NCBI RefSeq assembly: GCF_003439125.1
Contig: NZ_QSUU01000002.1
Span: forward strand, 62,001-126,000
Direction of reading: 5' to 3'
Length of the DNA: 64,000 bases
Origin: Collinsella sp. OM04-5
GTDB lineage: Bacteria > Actinomycetota > Coriobacteriia > Coriobacteriales > Coriobacteriaceae
Below are positions 8,467-17,603 of this stretch, one piece after another. The position numbers and the translations under genes were made by a program. How positions within the stretch are numbered: the first letter of the stretch is position 1; every line of letters begins with the position of its first letter. The notes below the pieces were generated by a model. The model did not search any database and was not told where the DNA came from. It was given only the letters and a program-made list of their open reading frames with translations.

Positions 8467-9669
8467 TTAGGCCTGGAACCAACGGGCGGTGTTGCGCTCG
8501 TCGAGGGCCTTGAGGGTAGCGGCGGGATCGGCAACCTTCTGCAGGAACATCATGGCTGCGATGGCGTACGGCTTGTAGCTGGCCTCCTTGTACATGCCCA
8601 CGCGGTGCATGTCAAAGACGTCGGCGTTGACCTCGCCGTGCTCGCAGGAGACACCGGAGATGTCGGCGGGCAGCGGGTGCATAAAGATGGTGTCCTGGCC
8701 GTTGGCGGTCTTCTCCATGAGCTCGGTCGTGGAGCACCAGTCCTGATGGGTGGCGTTCTGAGCGAGCAGCTCCTTCTCGAGCGCTGCGATGCCGGCGTCG
8801 TCGCCCTCGGCGTACAGGTTGGTACGCTTCTCCATGGCGGCAAACGGAGCCCAGCTCTTGGGGATCACGATGTCGGCGCCCTCGAAGGCCTCGGCCATGG
8901 TGTTGACCTGCTTAAAGGTGGTGCCGGACTCGGCGGCATAGCCCTTGGCGCGCTCGACGACCTCGGGCATGAGGTCGTAGCCCTCGGGGTGGGCCAGGGT
9001 GACGTCCATGCCAAAGCGGGGCAGCAGGCTGATCAGCGACTGCGGGCAGGACAGCGGCTTGCCGTAAGAGGGCGAATAGGCCCAGGTGACGGCAACCTTC
9101 TTGCCCTTGAGGTTCTCAAGACCGCCAAACTCGTTGATGAGGTAGAGCATGTCGGCAGAGGACTGCGTGGGGTGATCGGAGTCGGACTGCAGGGAGATGA
9201 GCGTGGGACGGTGATCCAGAACGCCGTCCTCGTAGGCCTGCTGGACAGACTCGGAGACCTCGGCCATGTAGGCGTCGCCCTTGCCGATGTACATGTCGTC
9301 GCGGATGCCGATGACGTCGGCCATGAAGGAGATCATGGTAGCGGTCTCGCGGACGGTCTCGCCGTGAGCGATCTGGGACTTCTTCTCGTCCAGGTCCTGC
9401 AGCTCGAGGCCGAGCAGGTTGGCGGCCTTAGAGAAGGAGAAGCGCGTACGGGTGGAGTTGTCGCGGAACAGGGAGACGGCCAGGCCCGAGTCGAAGATCT
9501 TGGACGAAACGTTGTTCTCACGCAGCTCGCGCAGGGCGTCGGCAACGATGTAGAGAGCCTTGAGCTCATCGGTGGTCTTATCCCAGGTGTGCAGGAAGTC
9601 GCTGCCGTACATGCCCTTAAAATCGAGGCCGTTCAGCTGCTCGACGAGCTCGGTAAACTTGGCGTCCAT
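8467..9669 (-). CDS. ygeW: YgeW, aspartate/ornithine carbamoyltransferase-like protein
   Basis: Carbamoyltransferase paralogue, 400 residues. The carbamoyl-phosphate signature STRTR is at residues 72-76, and the second-domain HPLP loop follows as HPLPADISGVSCEHGEV. YgeW proteins are distinct from ArgF and PyrB; in the anaerobic uric-acid gene set YgeW is required, presumably acting on a carbamoylated intermediate so that carbamoyl phosphate can yield ATP. The ATG at 9669 is chosen for its AAAGGA site and family start (MDAKFTEL); the open frame extends further upstream without a ribosome site. Confidence 0.9.
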   Translation of the reverse strand: MDAKFTELVEQLNGLDFKGMYGSDFLHTWDKTTDELKALYIVADALRELRENNVSSKIFDSGLAVSLFRDNSTRTRFSFSKAANLLGLELQDLDEKKSQIAHGETVRETATMISFMADVIGIRDDMYIGKGDAYMAEVSESVQQAYEDGVLDHRPTLISLQSDSDHPTQSSADMLYLINEFGGLENLKGKKVAVTWAYSPSYGKPLSCPQSLISLLPRFGMDVTLAHPEGYDLMPEVVERAKGYAAESGTTFKQVNTMAEAFEGADIVIPKSWAPFAAMEKRTNLYAEGDDAGIAALEKELLAQNATHQDWCSTTELMEKTANGQDTIFMHPLPADISGVSCEHGEVNADVFDMHRVGMYKEASYKPYAIAAMMFLQKVADPAATLKALDERNTARWFQA

Positions 9670-9787
9670 GTAAATATCCTTTCCATAGATGAAACGATCG
9701 CAATGAGTAGATGTGCTCCGGCATGCGCGTGTGGCTAGAACATGCAGAGCGCTATGACGAGGACCCGCTACCGTTGAGGAAGCATGG

Positions 9788-9815
9788 GAGATAACGACCG
9801 CGGGCCCCAAGTCAA
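9788..9815 (-). promoter_or_regulatory. Candidate promoter for ygeW
   Basis: On the minus strand TTGACT (9815-9810) and TATCTC (9793-9788) are separated by 16 bp, about 120 bases upstream of the ygeW ATG. It suggests that ygeW is transcribed at least partly independently of ygeY. Confidence 0.45.
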
Positions 9816-9824
9816 CAGGGGGTG

Positions 9825-9847
9825 CCGGGGACACAGGCTGTCCCCGG
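9825..9847. repeat. Palindrome after ygeY
   Basis: CCGGGGACA and TGTCCCCGG form a perfect 9-bp stem around CAGGC, 23 bases beyond the ygeY stop. No T-run follows. It may be a 3'-end stabilising hairpin or an attenuator between ygeY and ygeW. Confidence 0.55.
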
Positions 9848-9870
9848 CTCAACAAGATCGAGGAATGGGA

Positions 9871-11256
9871 CTAGTCGATCTTGTTGTTGGTCAGACCAGC
9901 GCGGAACACGGTAGCGTCGCCATCGGCCTGGCTCGGATCGTAGAGGTTCAAAGCAGCAACATACATGGCGGCAGCGGTGACCAGGTCGTCCTTGTAGGTG
10001 ACCTCGTTGGGAGCGTGAGCCTGAGACTCGGCACCCGGGCCAAAGCCAACGCAGGGGATGCCATAGCGGCCCTGGATGGAAACGCAGTTCGTGGAGAAGG
10101 TCCACTTGTCGCACAGCGGACGGCCGGTGCGCTTGTCCATGCTGGGCTCGCAGCCGATGCGCTCGTCACCGAACATGGCCTTGTGGGCGTCGACGAGGGC
10201 CTTGACGTGCGGAGCGGTCTCCTTGTTGATCCACGTGGGGAAGTAAGCCTCGGTCTCGTAGACCTCGCCGGTCCAGGACGGACGGTCGTACATGTACATG
10301 GAGACCTTCACGTCGTCGCCGTACTTCTTGGCGGCCGGCAGGTTGCGGATCTCGTCCAGGCAGGACTCCCAGGTCTCGCCGGCGGTCATGCGACGGTCGA
10401 TGGAGATGGCGCAGGAGTCAGCGACAGCGCAGCGGCTGGGGCTGGTGTAGAAGATCTGGCTGACGGTGCAGGTGCCGCGGCCCAGGAAGCGGGCGTCCTC
10501 AAAGTGCTCGGGGTTGTACTTGGGGTCGAGCATCTTGACGAGGCCCTTGATGTCGGTCGACTCGTCGCAGCCGTTGTTGTTGAGGGCGCGGACGTCGGCG
10601 ATGATGTCGGCCATCTTGTAGATGGCGTTGTCGCCGCGGTCGGGAGCGGAACCGTGGCAGGAGGTGCCGTGAACGTCGACGCGGATCTCCATGCGGCCGC
10701 GGTGACCGCGATAGATGCCGCCGTCGGTGGGCTCAGTGGAAATGACGAACTCGGGCTTAATGCCGTCCTTGTTGTAGATGTACTGCCAGCACATGCCGTC
10801 GCAGTCCTCTTCCTGGACGGTGCCGACGACCATGATCTTGTAGCCCTCGGGGATGAGGCCCATGTCCTTCATCATCTTGGCAGCATAGGTAGCAGAAGCC
10901 ATGCCGCCCTCCTGGTCGGAGCCGCCGCGGCCGTAGATGATCTCGTCGGTTTCGTAGCCCTCATAGGGATCGGCATCCCAGTTCTCGATGTTGCCGATAC
11001 CGACGGTGTCGATGTGGGAGTCGATGGCGATGATCTTGTCGCCCTCGCCCATAAAGCCCATAACGTTGCCCAGGCCGTCGACCTTGACCTCGTCATAGCC
11101 AAGGCTCTCCATCTCGGCCTTGATGCAAGCGACAACCTCACCCTCCTCGCAAGACTCAGAGGGGTGGCTAATCATTGCGCGAAGAAAACGCGTCATATCA
11201 GCACGATGGGACTCAGCCGCAGCCTTAATGGCATCAAAATCGAGTTCTTTAGTCAT
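9871..11256 (-). CDS. ygeY: YgeY, M20-family metallohydrolase
   Basis: Zinc hydrolase of the M20 deacetylase/carboxypeptidase superfamily, 461 residues. Metal ligands are visible as [11 protein letters not shown], then GGSDQEGG, the catalytic [16 protein letters not shown], and a C-terminal His in ESQAHAPNE. In the uric-acid cluster it is thought to cleave an acylated or carbamoylated diamino acid so that YgeX can act. The ATG at 11256 is chosen over an in-frame TTG nine bases upstream because AAAGG sits at the correct distance. Confidence 0.9.
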   Translation of the reverse strand: MTKELDFDAIKAAAESHRADMTRFLRAMISHPSESCEEGEVVACIKAEMESLGYDEVKVDGLGNVMGFMGEGDKIIAIDSHIDTVGIGNIENWDADPYEGYETDEIIYGRGGSDQEGGMASATYAAKMMKDMGLIPEGYKIMVVGTVQEEDCDGMCWQYIYNKDGIKPEFVISTEPTDGGIYRGHRGRMEIRVDVHGTSCHGSAPDRGDNAIYKMADIIADVRALNNNGCDESTDIKGLVKMLDPKYNPEHFEDARFLGRGTCTVSQIFYTSPSRCAVADSCAISIDRRMTAGETWESCLDEIRNLPAAKKYGDDVKVSMYMYDRPSWTGEVYETEAYFPTWINKETAPHVKALVDAHKAMFGDERIGCEPSMDKRTGRPLCDKWTFSTNCVSIQGRYGIPCVGFGPGAESQAHAPNEVTYKDDLVTAAAMYVAALNLYDPSQADGDATVFRAGLTNNKID

Positions 11257-11360
11257 AACAGTCAACCTTTCTACAAGGGTTTACCTACAGGTAGATATTT
11301 CAGATAGATCACTTGTGCCAAGCGGCGTGAGGTTGAGCACCCCACAAGCAAGTAACCATA

Positions 11361-11478
11361 GGAGGCGGACGGAGGACTTTGCTCCGTCGCGAGTTCCGCA
11401 CGAGCCGGAGAGCACTTAATGTGCTCTCCGTGCGAGCAGGACTGTCCGAGCAGGGAGTAAAGTCCTCCGGCTGCCTCC
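11361..11478. repeat. Structured dispersed element, copy 3 (inverted orientation)
   Basis: A 118-nt near-palindrome in the ygeX-ygeY gap. The 20-base arms (GGAGGC...CGGAGGACTTT and its complement) match at 18 positions. The 78-nt core contains GTCGCGAGTTCCGCACG, then the hairpin GGAGAGCAC / GTGCTCTCC, then GCAGGACTGT. These are the reverse complement of the conserved core of the elements at 42473-42609 and 59741-59879. The inner hairpin differs from theirs by a compensatory pair. Confidence 0.8.
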
Positions 11479-11493
11479 GGACAGGTCAGTCTG

Positions 11494-12708
11494 CTAGCAA
11501 GTGGGGTACTCGCCCTCCCAGACGATGCGACGGTACTGATCCGGGTCCGTGTCACCTTCCGTGGAGAAGCAGAGCACGGAGCTTGTCTTGTCCAGACCGA
11601 TGAGCTCTTTGAGCTCGGCGTACTCGGGATCGAGCATGAGGGTCTCGACCAGGCCGGTGGTCACGGCGCCGGACTCGCCGGAGATGACGCGCGGGTCGCC
11701 CTTCTCGGGAGCGCCCAGGGTGCGCATGCCGCGAGCGGTGACCCAGTCGGGGCAGGACACGAAGGCGGTGGTGTGGTTGCGCAGGATATCCCAGCCAAGG
11801 ATGTTGGGCTCGCCGCAGCACAGGCCGGCCATGATGGAGGGCATGTCGCCGTCCACGATACGCGGGTCGCCGTCGCCGGCGGCAGCGCCCTTGTACAGGC
11901 AGGCGGCCGGTGCGCACTCAACCACGACGAAGGTGGGCGGGTTATCGGGATACAGGTTGGTGAAGTAGCCCACCACGGCGCCGGCCAGCGAGCCCACGCC
12001 AGCCTGGACAAAGACGTGCGTCGGGCGGTTGATAGCCATCTCGCGCAGCTGCTCGGCAGCCTCGGAAGCCATGGTGCCGTAACCCTCCATGATCCAGGAC
12101 GGGATCTTCTCGTAGCCCTCCCAGGCGGTGTCCTGAACGATGACGCCGCGCTCGCAGGCGTCGGCCTCGGCGGCGGCCATGCGCACGCACTCGTCGTAGT
12201 TGACCTCTTCGATGGTCACCGTGGCGCCCTCGGCGGCAATGTTATCGAAGCGGGGCTTGGTGGAACCCTTGGGCATGTGCACGACGGCCTTCTGGCCCAG
12301 CTTGTTGGCAGCCCATGCCACGCCGCGGCCATGGTTGCCGTCGGTGGCGGTAAAGAAGGTAGCCTGGCCAAAGTCCTCGGCCAGCTGATCGGAGGTCAGG
12401 TAATCGAAGGTGCAGTCGGCAACGTCCTTGCCGGTCTCGTCGGCAATATAGTTGGCCATGGCAAACGAGCCGCCCAGGACCTTAAAGGCGTTGAGGCCAA
12501 AGCGATAGCTCTCGTCCTTAACGCACAGGTTGGACAGGCCCAGGCGCGCGGCCTGGCCGTCCAGGCGGGCAAGCGGAGTAACGGTGTACTGAGGGAACGA
12601 CTGGTGGAAGGCGCGGGCCTTCTTCACGTGGTCGAGGCTCATGATTCCCAAGTGCTTGTCATCGCTCTTGGGCATCGTGTTGCCCGCCCACTGGATCTTA
12701 TCGGCCAT
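11494..12708 (-). CDS. ygeX: Diaminopropionate ammonia-lyase
   Basis: PLP-dependent fold-type II lyase converting 2,3-diaminopropionate to pyruvate and ammonia through 2-aminoacrylate. The 404-residue protein has the PLP lysine at about K76 in GLNAFKVLGGS, DGNHGRGVAWAA for cofactor/substrate binding, and the glycine loop VFVQAGVGSLAGAVVGY. It is the final carbon-releasing step of the anaerobic uric-acid route and the first gene of ygeX-ygeY-ygeW. It is divergent from a PAS-HTH regulator across a 277-bp region with palindromes. Confidence 0.93.
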   Translation of the reverse strand: MADKIQWAGNTMPKSDDKHLGIMSLDHVKKARAFHQSFPQYTVTPLARLDGQAARLGLSNLCVKDESYRFGLNAFKVLGGSFAMANYIADETGKDVADCTFDYLTSDQLAEDFGQATFFTATDGNHGRGVAWAANKLGQKAVVHMPKGSTKPRFDNIAAEGATVTIEEVNYDECVRMAAAEADACERGVIVQDTAWEGYEKIPSWIMEGYGTMASEAAEQLREMAINRPTHVFVQAGVGSLAGAVVGYFTNLYPDNPPTFVVVECAPAACLYKGAAAGDGDPRIVDGDMPSIMAGLCCGEPNILGWDILRNHTTAFVSCPDWVTARGMRTLGAPEKGDPRVISGESGAVTTGLVETLMLDPEYAELKELIGLDKTSSVLCFSTEGDTDPDQYRRIVWEGEYPTC

Positions 12709-12800
12709 ACGGTGAACTCCTTAAGTCCTCTCTTGCCGGCCCCCGCATACGCGTTTCAGCCCGATCCCATTCACACGGCTGAACTTTTATGTGGATGCCA

Positions 12801-12864
12801 AACAAAAAGTTTGTTAGTAATGTTCTATCACACTTTTTGATTGGATAACCTAACAAATTGTTAG
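12801..12864. promoter_or_regulatory. Two candidate operators between ygeX and the PAS-HTH regulator
   Basis: AACAAA-AAG-TTTGTT (12801-12815) and CTAACAAATTGTTAG (12850-12864) are perfect palindromes sharing the half-site TTTGTT/TTGTTAG, with centres 49 bp apart. They lie in an AT-rich part of the divergent region and are good candidates for binding by the adjacent regulator. No convincing -35/-10 pair was assigned. Confidence 0.55.
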
Positions 12865-12985
12865 TTGCCGCAATCGGTACCTTTTCGCCGCCGAACGGTC
12901 ACATAACGCAGCAACGCTTTCGTTATTTGCGAACAAGTGTGGTTTATGGCAAAGTGTGCCCAAACTAATTTTTAGGAAGGCACCC

Positions 12986-13639
12986 ATGACCCCCGCACAG
13001 ATTGAGTTTTACAAGCGCCTTGCACACGGTCTGGCGCTCCAATTTGGCCCCAACTGCGAAGTCGTCGTCCACGATCTGGAGACCGAGGACGTGGACCACT
13101 CCATCGTAGTGATCGAAAATGGCCACGTCAGCGGGCGCAAACTGGGCGACGGCCCCAGCCATATCGTGTTTGAGTCCATGCACGAGGGCACCACCGACGT
13201 ACACGACCGCGAGCCGTACCTCACTAAAACCACCGATGGCAAGCTGCTCAAGTCCTCGACCATCTTTATCCGCAACGACGAGGGCAAGCCCGTCGGCATT
13301 TTGGGCATCAACTTTGACATTACGCTTATGAAGGCTTTTGAGCGTTCGCTCGACGCCTTTACCGGCACCGGCGGCACGGGCTACACCGAGCCCGAGCCCA
13401 TTACCAAGAACATCGGCGACCTGCTCGAGGACCTGCTGCACGAGTGCGAGCAGTTTGTGGGCAAGCCCGCGGCGCTCATGACCAAAGACGAGCGCATTCG
13501 TGCCATTGGCTACCTCGACCGTCGCGGCGCCTTCCTCATTTCCAAGTCGAGCGAGCGCGCCTGCGAGTTCTTTGGCATCTCCAAGTACAGCTTCTATAGC
13601 TACCTCAATGAGGCCAAGGCGGCGGCCGACGACAAGTAG
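12986..13639 (+). CDS. YheO-like PAS domain / HTH transcriptional regulator (ygeX side)
   Basis: A 217-residue regulator with an N-terminal YheO-like PAS domain (residues about 5-115; CEVVVHDLE, NGHVSGRKLGDG, IFIRNDEGKPVGILGINFD) and a C-terminal HTH ending in FFGISKYSFYSYLNEA. The ligand is unknown. The ATG at 12986 follows TAGGAAGG. It is divergent from ygeX and paralogous to the protein at 29521-30177, which is divergent from the purine permease. By position it likely controls ygeXYW. Confidence 0.8.
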   Translation: MTPAQIEFYKRLAHGLALQFGPNCEVVVHDLETEDVDHSIVVIENGHVSGRKLGDGPSHIVFESMHEGTTDVHDREPYLTKTTDGKLLKSSTIFIRNDEGKPVGILGINFDITLMKAFERSLDAFTGTGGTGYTEPEPITKNIGDLLEDLLHECEQFVGKPAALMTKDERIRAIGYLDRRGAFLISKSSERACEFFGISKYSFYSYLNEAKAAADDK

Positions 13640-13762
13640 GCACTCGCCTAGATTGCCCCTCCCCTTTTGGGCGCGAGTTCTGGAAAGCTCGAATCCAAGA
13701 CCGAGCCGCTTGGGAAGTTCCATATAATCGATGTCATTAGTATTTCGAAAGGGTGGAATAGA

Positions 13763-14749
13763 ATGGCGTTGAGCAAGGCATCATGCACCGGTCGCGGATT
13801 GATTCCGGCAATTGGTGGACATGTGCACCGCATGTTCGATGAGGGTGAAGACGACCTGTTTTCGCTGAGCCTTGACGACGTGATGGATGATCGCCCGTGG
13901 ACCGCCGACGAACTCATGGGCGGTGGGGCTCGCCCGTCAAGCCCCAATCCCGCACTTGCGCCTAAGCCCGCATCTGCGCCGACTCCTGCGCAGCCGCCTG
14001 TTTCGACGCCCGCATCTACGCCCGCACCCATTTCGGCGCCCGCGCCCGCTCCCCGCCCCGCAAGCGACCCGTCCGAGACGGCGGCATTTCTCGCTGCAGC
14101 GACGCAGGGCAAATCGGCCGACAGCACCGTTATGTACAGCGCCCAGCAGTTGCCTGTTCCTGCGGCACGCAAGCCTCCGATCACAAGGCTCGATGAGCCC
14201 GTTGCCCATCAGGTTGCCTACGATTCCTGGGCTGCAGCCGATCTGGATGAGACCTCAACCGGCATGCCGGTGCTCGACGTTCCAGTTAACCCGCTTTTTG
14301 CCGCCAACACGAGCGCCGCGGATTATGAGGGCGGTGCGGCATATTCCGATTATTCCGATAGCTATACTGGCACCGGTCGCATCGAGACCGAGGATTATGG
14401 CACCGCATCGAGCAATTATCTCAACGATCCGTACGCTGCCGCGCCTGCACCGGAATATGACCCGGAGGCCGCGTCCGCGCCGGCGTATACCAAAAGCACG
14501 GGCGAAGAGCGCTTCGCCGATTATTACGCCGAGGAAAAGGCGCTGCGTTTCTCGGAATTTCCGCAGGCAGTCAAGGTTGCCTTTATCGCCATTGTCATTG
14601 CCCTGCTCGGCGTCATTGCGTTTGAGGGATTCCGTCTGTTCTCCGGCCCCACCCAAGCGGAGTCGGAGACCCAGCAAAAAGAGGACGATAACAAGTATCT
14701 GGACATCAACACCCTCAAGGGCGACCCCAACGACGGAGACGATGAGTAG
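13763..14749 (+). CDS. Pro/Ala-rich single-pass membrane protein, function unknown
   Basis: Not recognised as a known family. The 328-residue product has an N-terminal acidic segment (MFDEGEDDLFSLSLDDVMDD), a low-complexity Pro/Ala/Ser stretch at roughly residues 55-100, an acidic Tyr/Ser/Ala middle, one hydrophobic helix near residue 275 (VAFIAIVIALLGVIAFEGF), and a short charged tail. This predicts a protein anchored near its C-terminus with a long cytoplasmic N-terminal region. The ATG at 13763 follows GAAAGGGTGG. No partner gene is adjacent. Confidence 0.65.
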   Translation: MALSKASCTGRGLIPAIGGHVHRMFDEGEDDLFSLSLDDVMDDRPWTADELMGGGARPSSPNPALAPKPASAPTPAQPPVSTPASTPAPISAPAPAPRPASDPSETAAFLAAATQGKSADSTVMYSAQQLPVPAARKPPITRLDEPVAHQVAYDSWAAADLDETSTGMPVLDVPVNPLFAANTSAADYEGGAAYSDYSDSYTGTGRIETEDYGTASSNYLNDPYAAAPAPEYDPEAASAPAYTKSTGEERFADYYAEEKALRFSEFPQAVKVAFIAIVIALLGVIAFEGFRLFSGPTQAESETQQKEDDNKYLDINTLKGDPNDGDDE

Positions 14750-14819
14750 CGAGAGCTGAAGGCTGCCGCAGGATCTCGCATCCAGCACCGGCTTCTAAGT
14801 GCTGTCTTGTCATCCAGCT

Positions 14820-14928
14820 ACACTTTTCCTGATAATTTGCCTATCGAATTTGACACTTTTCCGAAGTTCTAAGGTGCCTATTTCGACACTTTTCCGTACT
14901 TTTAAACGGCTGATTTCGACACTTTTCC
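14820..14928. repeat. Four direct repeats with exact 33-bp period
   Basis: ACACTTTTCC occurs at 14820, 14853, 14886 and 14919, every 33 bp exactly. The last three copies extend to ATTTCGACACTTTTCCG (one substitution in the second copy). The 16-base intervals differ in sequence. This array is the main content of the 398-bp gap 14750-15147; the remainder shows no gene. Confidence 0.8.
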
Positions 14929-15147
14929 GGATGAAAGCCGAGTGATCACTTGGGAAACCAACGCCGTCCGCGCGTCATTTCGCAAGCGGCGCTTGATTTC
15001 TGTCCGCGCGCGCTGATAGACTTCCTCTTGCCCGCAGGGAGCGGGCGCGTTTTATCCAGAGTCGGGGTAGAGAGTTGGCTCCACGATCCCGACGCCAACC
15101 GGCCAAGAGGCACGGTGGCCCTGCCAACATCGATGAAAGGAGTCCGT

Positions 15148-15570
15148 ATGGACAATTTCTCTGTGCGCAGTGAGCGCAACTTCCACAACCTGGCAGCCAA
15201 GCCAAAACGAATGCATCTTCTGGATAAGCCAAATGGCTACGCCTCGGCCATGGTCAAGAGCAGTCTCTCCCACCAGATGCGCTTTACCGTGCAGAAGCTC
15301 GAGGAAGAGCTCTGCGCCGCCGGCGACCCGCACGTGCTGCAGGTCAAGCTGCTCGGAGACGATTCGCGCGAGCCATCCAGCTGGAATCTGTTTGCCGACG
15401 GCAAGTGCGTTGCGGACGGATCCGGCACCTTTGCCCGCGAGTGTTTCTGCGAGGGAGCCGAGGTGTTCCTGAACCTGTGCCGCGACGCCGTGCGCGCGGC
15501 CGAGCTGCGCCAATGGAGCCAGAGGGAGTACGAGCTGCTGAGTGCGGCACGCGGGATTGCGAGGGCGTAG
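15148..15570 (+). CDS. Hypothetical protein, 140 residues
   Basis: No family recognised. The ATG at 15148 has an AAAGGAG site five bases upstream, so it is probably a real gene. The product is basic at the N-terminus (NFHNLAAKPKRMHLLDK), then mixed alpha/beta in character with cysteines at CAAGD, KCVAD, ECFCEG and NLCRD. No signal peptide or membrane helix is visible. It is convergent with the exonuclease gene that follows and stands alone. Confidence 0.6.
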   Translation: MDNFSVRSERNFHNLAAKPKRMHLLDKPNGYASAMVKSSLSHQMRFTVQKLEEELCAAGDPHVLQVKLLGDDSREPSSWNLFADGKCVADGSGTFARECFCEGAEVFLNLCRDAVRAAELRQWSQREYELLSAARGIARA

Positions 15571-15591
15571 GCAGACAGGCCAGACAGCTCG

Positions 15592-16413
15592 TCATACTGG
15601 TTGACGCTTCGATTCAAACAGCAGGGCGGGCTCGCGCTTACAGCCCCGCCATGCCAAACCGAATGGCGTTCTCAAAAGGCCTACCCCCTCCGCCTTCAGC
15701 TTTAGCAGCAGGTCGCCCAGCTCGGGGCACTTGCTGGAAAGGCGCGTCTGAGCTCGCTCGCCCATCCCCCACCGTTGACGGACCTCCTGGGCGCGCGGGC
15801 TCACGCGGTAGTCCCCGTCCATCATCTGCTTGAGCAGCTTGGCGGTCACGCGCGCATCGGCTAGGGCGCTGTGGGCGTGACCCGTCGACTCGTCGAACTC
15901 GATGCCAAACCACGTCGCTGCGTCACTCAAAGAGACGCACCCGTGGCTGCTCATGTCCATGATCGAGGTGTAAAACGCCTGCAGGTCGGCCCAGTCCGTA
16001 GGAAATGCGGAAAGATCGATATGCTTTGCCTGGCACTCAGTCAAAAGCTGTCGACGATCCGCCCCGCTCCAACAGACCACCTGGGCGGAGTAGCGACCGA
16101 TCCAATCGCTGAGCCTTTTGATCACCATGTAGAGCGGATCGGCCATCGCGGTGTCCACGGCCGATATCCCCGTAAGCTCGCGAACGGGGAACGCAACGCC
16201 TTCGGCATATTCCGTCTGCACAAACTGCGAGAACTCGCCCATCACGTTGCCGCGGTTATCGAGCTTAACCGCGCCGACCTCGATAATCTCGTTGCGCAAC
16301 CCGCGGCGCTGGCGCTGCCTTGACACCGGCGCAAACTCGAAGTCGAGCACAATCTGACGCGCAAAGTTCGTCGTATCGATAGCCGAGATACACGGCGTCT
16401 TTTTGTCTGGCAC
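15592..16413 (-). CDS. DnaQ-like (DEDDh) 3'-5' exonuclease
   Basis: Exonuclease of the RNase T/DnaQ superfamily, 273 residues. Exo I DxE is seen as LDFEF at residues about 24-28, Exo II in the LSDWIGRYSAQ/VVCWSGAD region, and Exo III as HSALADARVTAKLL, giving the DEDDh set. The C-terminal 70 residues (RQRWGMGERAQ onward) have no clear domain. Such stand-alone proteins trim DNA or RNA ends; the specific substrate cannot be assigned. Confidence 0.8.
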   Translation of the reverse strand: MPDKKTPCISAIDTTNFARQIVLDFEFAPVSRQRQRRGLRNEIIEVGAVKLDNRGNVMGEFSQFVQTEYAEGVAFPVRELTGISAVDTAMADPLYMVIKRLSDWIGRYSAQVVCWSGADRRQLLTECQAKHIDLSAFPTDWADLQAFYTSIMDMSSHGCVSLSDAATWFGIEFDESTGHAHSALADARVTAKLLKQMMDGDYRVSPRAQEVRQRWGMGERAQTRLSSKCPELGDLLLKLKAEGVGLLRTPFGLAWRGCKREPALLFESKRQPV

Positions 16414-16506
16414 GGTGAGGGCCTTTCTCCGTCAACTGCCGCCTGTTTCACAGGCAGCTACATTGCCGTAAGGATAAGTGTCCGTGCGGACATGAAATCG
16501 CACAGT

Positions 16507-16537
16507 GCAGCTTTCCGACATCCTTGCGTAAAGCTGC
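16507..16537. repeat. Short palindrome upstream of the small membrane peptide
   Basis: GCAGCTTT and AAAGCTGC flank a 15-base loop in the 258-bp gap between the exonuclease start and the 46-residue peptide. It may be part of an RNA leader or a structured antisense RNA; no promoter pair was assigned. Confidence 0.35.
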
Positions 16538-16671
16538 GCTTTGAGATGGTCACGTCGTTGTTATTATCGAACATATATTCGTATTTATGGCTGCAGTTTG
16601 ATAGACTGGTTATTGTTGGCGGCAGTTCCATGTGCCGGGCAGCGCCCTCCATGCGACGGGAGGTGATGCCC

Positions 16672-16812
16672 ATGACCGATCTAACTGATTTTGTGAAGCT
16701 CCTGACCGCTTTGGTCTCGCTCCTCACGGCGCTTATCGGACTTACCGAGGCACTCAAGCAGCGTACGAAGCATAAAAGAGGGGTCGACGCCGCTAAGGCG
16801 ATGACCCCTTAA
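16672..16812 (+). CDS. Small membrane peptide, 46 residues, type I toxin-like
   Basis: The ATG at 16672 follows GGGAGG at good spacing. The peptide has a short polar start (MTDLTDFVK), one hydrophobic helix (LLTALVSLLTALIGL), and a basic tail (KQRTKHKR). This is the architecture of small type I toxins and holin-like peptides. The 3' end of the frame overlaps a GC-rich hairpin (AGGGGTCGACGCC / GGCGATGACCCCTT, 16778-16810). No antisense RNA could be demonstrated, so the toxin idea is inference from size and composition. Confidence 0.5.
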   Translation: MTDLTDFVKLLTALVSLLTALIGLTEALKQRTKHKRGVDAAKAMTP

Positions 16813-16935
16813 TCCAAGCAACGGCGCTGCCCAGCTCTTCACTACTTGGGCTGCCGTCGACCTTATTTTACCCACGGGCGCCGGGTTTACCAAATGGATT
16901 TTCGGTAAAGGAAGCACGGCACGCCCGCAAAACCG

Positions 16936-17586
16936 CTACGCCCCAAGTGCCGCCATGGGGATCACCGCCACGCCGTCGTCGCGTGTGTAGGCAATGCTCC
17001 CCTTTCCAACCACGACCGCCAAAAACGCCGGCGCGGCATTCTGGGCGGCAGGATTGGAGAGCACTTTCCTCTCCAGCGCCTTGAGATTTCTCGCTCCATC
17101 GTCTGCTTTCGCATCACTCAGCTTGACCTCGATAGCTCCCCAGCGCCCGTCGTGCTCAACGATCAGATCGACCTCAAGGCCCTTCTCATCTCGGAAATAA
17201 TGGACACTGTTGTCGACACCGCCGTAGGTGGAAAGGAACACGCGCACGTCGCGCAGAACGAGGTCCTCAAAGAGCATCCCCAGCGTTTGCATATCGCCAA
17301 GCAGCCGCTCAGGGGTAGCCCCCAGCAACGCCGCCGCAAATGACGGGTCGCAGAAGTAGCGCTTGGGGCGCACGCGAACGCGAGCCTTCGAGCGCATGGG
17401 CGGCTCCCATCCGCACAGGTCCTCGGTCAGCTTGAGCCTGTTGAAGAGATCCAGGTGCGCAGCGATGGTCCTCTCGTCGGGGCCCGCCTCACCGTACGAG
17501 GCGTCCTTTATGAGCGTCTTGTACGTGACAGCCTGGCTCTCGTTCATGGCAAGAGCTCGCAAAAGGCCGTGTGCAAGCTCGGGCGA
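16936..17586 (-). pseudogene. DUF4143-type AAA ATPase, 5'-truncated remnant
   Basis: The open frame encodes about 216 residues resembling only the C-terminal half of the AAA_14/DUF4143 family: SPELAHGLLRALAMNESQ, then GMLFEDLVLRDVRVFLSTYGG, FRDEKGLEVDLIVEHDG and GAIEVKLSDAK, the PD-(D/E)xK-like core. The whole N-terminal P-loop ATPase (about 200 residues) is missing. A TGA stop (17589-17587) lies immediately before the first homologous residue, and the upstream DNA is a repeat array. Family members are about 400 residues, so this is a decayed fragment. Confidence 0.75.
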
Positions 17587-17603
17587 TCATGCGATATACG
17601 AAA

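Noticed and set aside
6136..9738. A plus-strand open frame of 1200 codons across hyuA, mocA and ygeW
   Set aside because: It is antisense to three well-supported enzymes. Long antisense frames are expected in GC-rich DNA with strong third-position bias; no ribosome site or domain supports it.
13648..14184. A minus-strand Gly/Ala-rich frame opposite the Pro/Ala-rich membrane protein
   Set aside because: It is the complement of the proline-alanine repeat and has no ribosome site.
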